From Actinomyces sp. (lineage in GTDB: Bacteria > Actinomycetota > Actinomycetes > Actinomycetales > Actinomycetaceae), in contig NZ_JAUMUL010000066.1 in NCBI RefSeq assembly GCF_030530635.1, positions 1 through 18,744 on the forward strand: a stretch of DNA of 18,744 bases. Reading direction: 5' to 3'. Position 1 is the stretch's first letter, and each line of letters begins with the position of its first letter. Of the stretch, positions 14,719 through 18,744 are shown piece after piece. Made by a program: the position numbers and the translations under genes. A model generated the notes under the pieces. That model was given only the letters and a program-made list of their open reading frames with translations, was not told the origin of the DNA and ran no database searches.

Positions 14719-14813
14719 GAGTGCACTCCTTTGTGACTGTTGTTTAGGGGTATGCGGTTGTGGGTGTCGCCTGGATTGCCGGCCTCGGGCCGCGCACCGG
14801 TACGGCTAAACGG

Positions 14814-15506
14814 TCAGGTGGTGTATTCCAGGAGGTCGTTGGTGGTCTGATCCATGTGGGCGCGCATGGCCGCCTTGGCGGCGTCGGGCGAGCCGAGGCG
14901 CAGCGCCAGCAGGATGCGCTCGTGCTGGGCGATGGCGTGGGCGCGCACCTCGTGGTGGGCGGAGGTGACCCGGCGGGCCATCACCAACTCCTGCCGCAGG
15001 GGTGCGAAGGTGGCGTGAATGAAGAGGTTGCCGGTGGCCTCGATGATGTGGTCGTGGAAGGCGAGGTCCGCGGCGGTGGCGGCCTCGACGTCGTCGGCGG
15101 CGTCCGCGTCCTTGAGGGCAGCGAGAGTGGACTCCATCGCGGTCAGGCGTTCGGGGGTGATGCGGGCGGCGGCGATGCCGGCGCTGCCGACCTCGATCAT
15201 GCGCCGTACCTCCAGCAGTGCCAGGCCGATCTCGCGCTCCGAGCCTTCGTGACGGGCGAGGGCGACCAGGCTGGCCAGGTCCTGCCAGTCGGCGGGATCG
15301 TTGACGTAAGTGCCCGATCCCTGGCGGGCCGAGAGGACGCCCCGTGTTATCAGGACCCGGGTGGCCTCGCGCGCGGTTAGTCGGGAGACGGACAGGACGG
15401 CGGCGAGCGCCTCCTCCCCCGGCAGAGCGGAGCCCACGGCATAGGTGCCGTCCACGACTCGGCGCAGCACCTCGGCGACTGCGGTGTCGATGCGAGACGG
15501 GGCCAT
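14814..15506 (-). CDS. GntR-family (FadR/FCD type) transcriptional regulator
   Basis: This 230-residue regulator has a winged helix (about 1-70; ALPGEEALAAVLSVSRLTAREATRVLITRGVLSARQGSGTYV) and an FCD ligand domain (about 85-220). FCD metal-ligand candidates are Asp147/His151 in DLAFHDHI, His195 in AQHERI and His217 in MRAHMDQT. It is the first gene of the acid-sugar cluster, so the effector is likely an acid sugar or an intermediate. The ATG at 15506 is served by GAGGAG 10 nt upstream, which lies inside a 25-bp palindrome (15511-15535). Such regulators usually repress their own operon, and the palindromes at 15511-15535 and 15678-15694 are the likely operators. Confidence 0.9.
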   Translation of the reverse strand: MAPSRIDTAVAEVLRRVVDGTYAVGSALPGEEALAAVLSVSRLTAREATRVLITRGVLSARQGSGTYVNDPADWQDLASLVALARHEGSEREIGLALLEVRRMIEVGSAGIAAARITPERLTAMESTLAALKDADAADDVEAATAADLAFHDHIIEATGNLFIHATFAPLRQELVMARRVTSAHHEVRAHAIAQHERILLALRLGSPDAAKAAMRAHMDQTTNDLLEYTT

Positions 15507-15510
15507 ACCA

Positions 15511-15535
15511 GCTCAACTCCTCTGAGGAATTGAGC
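15511..15535. promoter_or_regulatory. 25-bp palindrome over the regulator's ribosome site
   Basis: A 25-bp palindrome with centre T15523 pairs 11 of 12 positions: outer arms GCTCAA (15511-15516) and TTGAGC (15530-15535), inner arms TCCTC and GAGGA around the centre. It starts 5 bp before the regulator ATG and contains its Shine-Dalgarno GAGGAG (minus strand). On the minus strand the core reads TCCTCAGAGGA, shared with the site at 15678. It can act as a DNA operator and its transcript can fold over the ribosome site. Confidence 0.65.
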
Positions 15536-15677
15536 ATGAGCGTACACTTCCGGGCGCTGGCTCGCAAGGGCAGTTTCGGTGCGTTTGTTTGAAATTACCT
15601 GCGGTTGCCTGCTGTTTCCCCCGGATTGGCGCAACAACAGCGTCTGGGCGAAGAGGACGCGAGACGCACGCCGACCG

Positions 15678-15694
15678 TAGTCCTCAGAGGACTA
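15678..15694. promoter_or_regulatory. Second operator-like palindrome, same core
   Basis: TAGTCCTCAGAGGACTA is a perfect 17-bp palindrome centred on A15686. Its inner 11 bp TCCTCAGAGGA are identical to the core at 15511-15535, read on the minus strand there; the centres are 163 bp apart. It lies 172 bp before the regulator start and 111 bp before the Phd-type antitoxin start. The most likely binder is the GntR-family regulator. Confidence 0.6.
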
Positions 15695-15769
15695 GTGTGA
15701 CGTCAGCTCGTCCCGGGCACGTCTCGAGTCCTCCCCTCGGCGCCACCCGGCCTCGTGTCCACCAAATGT

Positions 15770-15798
15770 CTGACATAGGTAGTACTTTGGCGTACGAT
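15770..15798 (+). promoter_or_regulatory. Promoter of the Phd-type antitoxin, leaderless geometry
   Basis: CTGACA (15770-15775) and TACGAT (15793-15798) are separated by exactly 17 bp, and the ATG follows 6 nt after the -10. The expected start, 7 nt after the -10, is the A of the ATG at 15805. No Shine-Dalgarno exists. TGTC-T-GACA (15767-15775) is a small dyad over the -35, a possible autoregulatory site. Confidence 0.7.
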
Positions 15799-15804
15799 GA
15801 CCCC

Positions 15805-16083
15805 ATGCGCACCGTGACCAAACGGGACCTCAATCAGCACACCGCCGTCGTGCTCGCCCAGGTCACCGAAACCGCCGACGTGGTCGTGACTGAGCGCGGC
15901 ACCCCGCGCTGGCGAGTCAGCGCCGTGCAGGGTGTTTCAAGCGCACTTGCGCGTCTGGAGCGTGAGGGGCTGTATGAGCCTGCGGCCGAGGCCCCCACGC
16001 CTTGGCCGTCCCACCCGGGCGGTCCGGCATACACGAGCGCGGAGGCGGACGCCCTGCTCGCCGAGCAGCGCGGGGCTCACTGA
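15805..16083 (+). CDS. Phd/YefM-type antitoxin
   Basis: This 92-residue antitoxin has an N-terminal Phd/YefM DNA-binding domain: MRTVTKRDLNQHTAVVLAQVTETADVVVTERGTPRWRVSA (1-40) is typical in order and composition. The acidic/proline-rich C-terminal part (about 45-92) would wrap the PIN toxin encoded 2 bp downstream. Family members repress their own operon together with the toxin. The ATG at 15805 is chosen because it begins the conserved domain and lies exactly where the promoter at 15770-15798 would start transcription. The frame stays open back to 15589, but that stretch has no family similarity and crosses the promoter and a palindrome. Confidence 0.88.
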   Translation: MRTVTKRDLNQHTAVVLAQVTETADVVVTERGTPRWRVSAVQGVSSALARLEREGLYEPAAEAPTPWPSHPGGPAYTSAEADALLAEQRGAH

Positions 16084-16085
16084 CC

Positions 16086-16505
16086 ATGCCCGCTCAAGTG
16101 GTTTATCTCGATTCGTCGGTGGCCCTGCGCACGATCCTGGATGTGCCCGAGCGAAAACAGGTCCAGGCCTGGATGCAATCACCGGGGATGACGCTAGTCT
16201 CCTCGCGCCTGCTGCGCACGGAGGTGATCCGCGTCCTGCGTAGAGAGAACCGACCGCTACGCGACGGGCTTCCTCTGCTCGACCGCGTGGGTCTGATCGA
16301 CATCACGCGCCAGGTGCATACGGTGGCCGAATCCATTGAGAGGCACGTCAAGACCCTGGATGCTCTGCATCTGGCGACTGCTCTTGTTCTGGGTGAAACG
16401 AGTGCCGTCGCCACTCACGACGCCACAATGAAGACCGTTGCGGAGAATCTCGGGCTGAGCGTGATCGACCCGGTCGAATGTCCGTCCTCCCCGAATTCGG
16501 CGTGA
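16086..16505 (+). CDS. PIN-domain toxin paired with Phd-type antitoxin
   Basis: This 139-residue VapC-like PIN-domain protein is predicted to be an RNase toxin. The acidic site residues are Asp9 in VYLDSSVALR, Glu46 in LLRTEVIRVL, Asp92 in TLDALHLATA and Asp112 in ATHDATM. The DALHLATAL motif is typical. The ATG at 16086 lies 2 bp after the antitoxin stop. The toxin differs strongly from the PIN protein at 10179-10604, so the two pairs are separate systems rather than a recent duplication. The gene converges on the methyltransferase gene. Confidence 0.88.
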   Translation: MPAQVVYLDSSVALRTILDVPERKQVQAWMQSPGMTLVSSRLLRTEVIRVLRRENRPLRDGLPLLDRVGLIDITRQVHTVAESIERHVKTLDALHLATALVLGETSAVATHDATMKTVAENLGLSVIDPVECPSSPNSA

Positions 16506-16602
16506 CCATCGCATCACCCGCCAGCCCACGAGCACCCGCCAAGGCGATGAGCCGTCATAGAGGATGTCGAGTCCGCGCAGGCCCCGTTGGCGCCGGCGAG
16601 GA

Positions 16603-16615
16603 GACTCATTGAGTC
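16603..16615. other. 13-bp perfect palindrome between convergent genes
   Basis: GACTCA-T-TGAGTC is perfectly symmetric and lies in the 204-bp gap between the converging PIN toxin and methyltransferase genes. The rest of the gap (16506-16709) holds no recognisable gene, tRNA or U-tract terminator. A bidirectional transcription end or a protein-binding site are both possible. Confidence 0.4.
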
Positions 16616-16709
16616 GGGGGCATGGCAGTGGTAGCTCGCGGAGAGCCTGGTGGCTCCGCTTCGGCGCGCCGCCCGTGGCCGAAACCGGGGGCAACGCGTC
16701 CTACGCGCC

Positions 16710-17519
16710 TCAGCGGACGAAATCGGCCACAACCTCGTATAGGGAGCGGTGCTCACGCAGGTCCTCCAACGCCTGCATGACGGGGGCGGGCAGATCGGCG
16801 TCGTCGGGCAGATAGGACAGCAACCCGTAATCCGCCCTTACCGTTCCCACCGCCCGGGACCAGCGCAGCGGGGCCAGCGGATCCTCAACCCGGTAGGGCA
16901 TGGGTGCGTCGGCGACGCCCGCGTCACGTACAGCCTGCTCGCTCGCCGCGACCAGATCGGGCGATTCAGCGTCATAAACGATTCTGCCACCGGGGAAGCG
17001 GTGCGCCAGCTCGTCGACCAGCCGCTGCACGTCCTCCTCCGCGAAGAAGTAGACCACGCCGGAGGCGACGGCGATCATTCCGGTGTCGGCGTCGATGTCT
17101 GCCATCCAGTCGGTGTCCGTCAGGGAGGCGGGCAGTTCCCTCTCGTGTGGGTGAGGTGGTAGCCACTCGCGCCGCAGGCTCATGACTTCTGGCAGGTCCA
17201 GGCAGTAGACGCGTGCCGCGGGGTCGTCCACATCGTCCACGAGTCGGTCCACTCCGCAGCCCAGGTCGACGACGGCGGCGCCGGGGTGGTCCTGAAGGTA
17301 CCTGCGCACCTCGGTCACCGCAGCCCGATGCCGCAGGGCGTAGATGGCTGCGGGGACGTCACCCAAGTCAGCGGCCGCGAGTTCGGGCATGCGCGCTGTC
17401 ATTCTTTGGGCCAGGTCCTGGGCCCAGGTGTCCTGAAAGCAGTGCGGCCACAGGCGTGCCGCACGCGCTCTACCGAGCAGTGGAGTGAACAGGGTCCGCT
17501 GAACCGCCTGGCTAAGCAT
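16710..17519 (-). CDS. LCM-family SAM-dependent methyltransferase
   Basis: This 269-residue cytoplasmic methyltransferase is like the leucine-carboxyl-methyltransferase/TcmP group. SAM motif I is AVVDLGCGVDRL (82-93), with the acidic residue after strand 2 in VYCLDLPEV (105-112). ASGVVYFFAEEDVQRLV (152-168) fits the family's motif post-II, and GGRIVYDAES (177-186) the next strand. Family members in bacteria often O-methylate polyketides or small acids, but many are of unknown function and no biosynthetic genes are near. The ATG at 17519 has no Shine-Dalgarno; TATGGT sits exactly 6 nt upstream, as expected for a leaderless mRNA. It is monocistronic and convergent with the PIN toxin. Confidence 0.82.
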   Translation of the reverse strand: MLSQAVQRTLFTPLLGRARAARLWPHCFQDTWAQDLAQRMTARMPELAAADLGDVPAAIYALRHRAAVTEVRRYLQDHPGAAVVDLGCGVDRLVDDVDDPAARVYCLDLPEVMSLRREWLPPHPHERELPASLTDTDWMADIDADTGMIAVASGVVYFFAEEDVQRLVDELAHRFPGGRIVYDAESPDLVAASEQAVRDAGVADAPMPYRVEDPLAPLRWSRAVGTVRADYGLLSYLPDDADLPAPVMQALEDLREHRSLYEVVADFVR

Positions 17520-17525
17520 GCACTA

Positions 17526-17531
17526 ACCATA
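17526..17531 (-). promoter_or_regulatory. Candidate -10 box of the methyltransferase gene
   Basis: On the minus strand TATGGT lies 6 nt before the ATG, and no ribosome site is present. The -35 region at 16-18 bp is poor. The spacing matches that at 15793-15798 and 10847-10852, which is the main argument for it. Confidence 0.35.
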
Positions 17532-17578
17532 GAGCAAATCCGAGGCTGACGGTCCCACACGCTCCGCCCGCGCCTAAT

Positions 17579-17592
17579 GCACCTTGAGGTGC
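17579..17592. promoter_or_regulatory. Dyad upstream of the methyltransferase gene
   Basis: GCACCT-TG-AGGTGC is a perfect 6-bp-arm dyad about 60 bp before the methyltransferase start, followed by an extra GAGGTGC at 17593-17599. Its position suits an operator. No cognate regulator is identified. Confidence 0.35.
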
Positions 17593-17714
17593 GAGGTGCT
17601 TCCTGCCCCCTACCCCTGGAAACCGCGTCATTCCGCCACTTCCAGGCTCGAGATCGCCACCGACCCCGCAAACACCCCACGGGACCGACTGGCACCACCC
17701 TGAAACTACCACCT

Positions 17715-17781
17715 TTCGTTGAAAACAAGCCAAGCGCCACCGACACCCCCCAAGCCCCTCCAGCCACCAACTTTCAACGAA
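17715..17781. repeat. Inverted repeat with 47-bp spacer
   Basis: TTCGTTGAAA (17715-17724) and TTTCAACGAA (17772-17781) are perfect inverse copies separated by 47 bp of C-rich sequence. The unit contains no reading frame of note. It could form a long-loop RNA hairpin, be a pair of protein sites, or be the ends of a small non-autonomous element. No target-site duplication is obvious. Confidence 0.55.
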
Positions 17782-17899
17782 GTCATGCGGAAAAGGCGAG
17801 GTCAAAACGCACCTATCTTTGTACCGTAGACCAAATCGCAACCTCAACACAACACCCCGCCAGCATCACCCGCCCCCCTCCGCACCTCCGCCCCCTCCG

Positions 17900-17940
17900 C
17901 CGAGTTCGGTAGATCTTACGTGCTGAGTTCGGTACTTATG
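17900..17940 (+). repeat. Second locus of the 23-bp repeat
   Basis: One full unit (17908-17930: GGTAGATCTTACGTGCT plus GAGTTC) matches the second unit of the 9392-9469 array at 21 of 23 bases. A partial unit tail (CCGAGTTC, 17900-17907) precedes it. GGTACTTATG follows and looks like another unit start that lost GAT and CG. It has the same orientation as the first locus and lies about 220 bp before the lipoprotein gene. Confidence 0.75.
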
Positions 17941-17987
17941 GCGTGTTGTGGTTGGTTGTTGGGGTGCGGGCCCCGCGGGTTGGGGAC

Positions 17988-18036
17988 TGGGTTTTCCACA
18001 GGTTGGCGGGCAGGGGTGGGTGGGTTTTCCACAGGT
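17988..18036 (+). repeat. Two identical 16-bp repeats with DnaA-box-like core
   Basis: TGGGTTTTCCACAGGT occurs at 17988-18003 and 18021-18036, a period of 33 bp or about three helical turns. The core TTTTCCACA fits a relaxed DnaA-box consensus TTNTCCACA. No dnaA, dnaN, parAB or AT-rich unwinding region is nearby, so a replication origin is unlikely. They may be control sites of the downstream lipoprotein gene. Confidence 0.65.
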
Positions 18037-18085
18037 GGGTGGTTGGGGGTGGCAGTCCTTGTGGGGGTGTGGGTACGGTTGCCTG

Positions 18086-18128
18086 GCGCCGACATTCGGG
18101 TCGGCGCGCCCGATAGTCCCCCTTTTTT
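18086..18128 (+). other. Stem-loop and T6 run in the lipoprotein leader
   Basis: GCGCCGAC-ATTCGG-GTCGGCGC (18086-18107) is a perfect 8-bp stem with a 6-nt loop. A T6 run follows at 18123-18128, 15 nt after the stem, too far for a classical intrinsic terminator. It sits within the leader if transcription starts upstream, so attenuation is conceivable. Confidence 0.45.
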
Positions 18129-18131
18129 GGG

Positions 18132-18146
18132 TCCTCACCGAGGAGG
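18132..18146 (+). promoter_or_regulatory. Ribosome site of the lipoprotein gene, partly in a hairpin
   Basis: GAGGAGG (18140-18146) is a near-ideal Shine-Dalgarno 8 nt before the ATG at 18155. TCCTC (18132-18136) can pair with GAGGA (18140-18144), but the loop is only 3 nt, so any masking would be weak. Confidence 0.6.
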
Positions 18147-18154
18147 TCGCCCCC

Positions 18155-18744
18155 ATGTCCACCGCTCCCACAAGTCATCGCAAGCCGCGTCGATACAGGG
18201 TGCCGGCCGCCGGGGCCCATCTGCGCCTGCGATCTGACGGTTCCACCCGCGGTGTCGCAGGGGCGGGCCGGGCGCTGCTACTTGTGGCGGTGGCGGGGTG
18301 TTTGGTCGTGTTGGGTGCCGGGTGTTCCCGGGGCAGTGGCGCCAGTAGCTTCTACAGTCCCACCTGGACCCCACCGGCCACCCCCAGCACCAGCACCAGC
18401 GCCAGCGCCAGTGCTACACCCTCGCTGACACCCGAACAGGCCGCGGCCAGAGCCACCGCCCTGGCCATGGAACCACCCCAGCCCTACACCCCCGAGTTCT
18501 CCTCCGAAGGCGCCGCCACCGCCGCCACATACTTCCTCAACCTCTACCCATACGTACACGCCACCGGCGACCTGAGCACATTCAAGACAATGAGCAAGGA
18601 CGACTGCGAATTCTGCAATAAGGTGATAGCTAATGCGACCGCACGGCATGATGCGGGCGGTTGGGCCGATCCGTGGACTCAAGAGATCACCGCTCTGGGG
18701 TACTTGGTCGACGACACCGACCCCAACCGCTACGTCATACGCAC
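18155..18744 (+). CDS. DUF6318-type lipoprotein, 3' end outside window
   Basis: The first 196 residues of an exported protein; no stop codon before the window end. A basic N-terminus of about 39 residues leads to a hydrophobic stretch (40-56). Two lipobox-like cysteines are present: Cys49 (VAGC, canonical but inside the hydrophobic stretch) and Cys57 (GAGC, followed by SRGSG, as in a mature lipoprotein). A Ser/Thr/Ala/Pro linker (about 69-90) tethers the domain from about 106 on, with EFSSEGAATAATYFLNLYPY (114-133) and a Cys-x-x-Cys pair (C151, C154 in DDCEFCNK). This matches the actinobacterial DUF6318 family as I remember it; its function is unknown. The ATG is fixed by GAGGAGG 8 nt upstream. 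Expected location: outer face of the cell membrane. Confidence 0.8.
   Translation, partial: MSTAPTSHRKPRRYRVPAAGAHLRLRSDGSTRGVAGAGRALLLVAVAGCLVVLGAGCSRGSGASSFYSPTWTPPATPSTSTSASASATPSLTPEQAAARATALAMEPPQPYTPEFSSEGAATAATYFLNLYPYVHATGDLSTFKTMSKDDCEFCNKVIANATARHDAGGWADPWTQEITALGYLVDDTDPNRYVIR

Larger units (their letters stand above)
17520..18154. other. Repeat-rich intergenic region before the lipoprotein gene
   Basis: This 635-bp region has no convincing gene on either strand. The left half (to about 17890) is C/A-rich on the plus strand with a 10-bp-arm inverted repeat at 17715-17781. The centre has a copy of the 23-bp repeat (17908-17930). The right half (17941-18080) is strongly G/T-rich with two identical 16-bp repeats carrying DnaA-box-like cores, followed by a perfect stem-loop and the ribosome site of the lipoprotein gene. 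It lies between divergently transcribed genes, so it should contain the promoters of both. Confidence 0.6.

Noticed and set aside
15589..15804. 72-residue N-terminal extension of the Phd-type antitoxin
   Set aside because: It crosses an operator-like palindrome and the promoter, and the conserved domain starts at 15805.
16257..16756. Minus-strand frames of 80-145 codons that might be a transposase remnant
   Set aside because: I could not identify any transposase motif, no inverted terminal repeats are visible, and they overlap the PIN toxin gene or the methyltransferase end in shadow frames.
17399..17850. Minus-strand frames of 112-123 codons before the methyltransferase
   Set aside because: Their translations are Arg/Gly/Trp-rich without domains, have no ribosome sites, and overlap the methyltransferase promoter region.
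17988..18036. Replication origin or plasmid origin
   Set aside because: Only two DnaA-box-like cores, no AT-rich region, and no dnaA, dnaN, rep or par genes nearby.
18278..18682. 134-codon minus-strand frame at the right edge
   Set aside because: It is antisense to the lipoprotein gene, and its Gly-rich translation mirrors the Ser/Ala/Pro linker.

Overview
The window is GC-rich, gene-dense DNA that looks like a chromosome segment of a high-GC Gram-positive bacterium, most likely Actinomyces or a close relative in Actinomycetaceae. The clues are the strong G/C third-position bias, a wall-anchored nucleotidase with an LAXTG-type sorting signal, a bacterial sterol-carrier-like protein, a GlnR-type box before gdhA, promoters that seem to give leaderless mRNAs, and a DUF6318-type lipoprotein at the right edge. 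This assignment is inferred from gene content; no 16S gene is present.

Left part (1-9300), all genes on the minus strand: a fructose operon fruR-fruK-fruA (DeoR-type regulator, 1-phosphofructokinase, PTS EIIABC) behind a 12-bp-arm inverted repeat that brackets a -10 box. Next come a cell-wall-anchored metallophosphatase/5'-nucleotidase coupled by GTGA overlap to a small SCP-like protein, then NADP-type glutamate dehydrogenase gdhA with a GlnR-like site upstream, and a single-domain cupin.

Middle part (9392-10840): a tandem 23-bp repeat with a sister copy about 8.5 kb away, a doubtful membrane-protein remnant, and an AbrB/PIN toxin-antitoxin pair on the minus strand.

Acid-sugar locus (10930-15535), minus strand: an FCD-type GntR regulator, a DUF1537 four-carbon acid sugar kinase, a beta-hydroxyacid dehydrogenase and a GntP-family permease. 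This matches the permease, dehydrogenase and kinase parts of the threonate/erythronate-type pathway, but the aldolase/decarboxylase and isomerase usually found beside them are absent. Two palindromes upstream of the regulator share the core TCCTCAGAGGA and are good operator candidates. The locus is flanked by the AbrB/PIN pair on one side and a Phd/PIN pair on the other.

Right part (15770-18744): the plus-strand Phd-type antitoxin and PIN toxin, with a complete promoter placed so that transcription would begin at the antitoxin ATG; a minus-strand LCM-family methyltransferase; a 635-bp intergenic region rich in direct and inverted repeats; and the 5' part of a DUF6318-type lipoprotein gene cut by the window end.

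No rRNA, tRNA, CRISPR array, intact insertion sequence or replication gene was recognised. The most interesting signals are the incomplete acid-sugar pathway and its operator pair, the repeated leaderless-promoter geometry, the dispersed 23-bp repeat, and the nucleotidase with an altered metal-binding motif and two sortase-like motifs.
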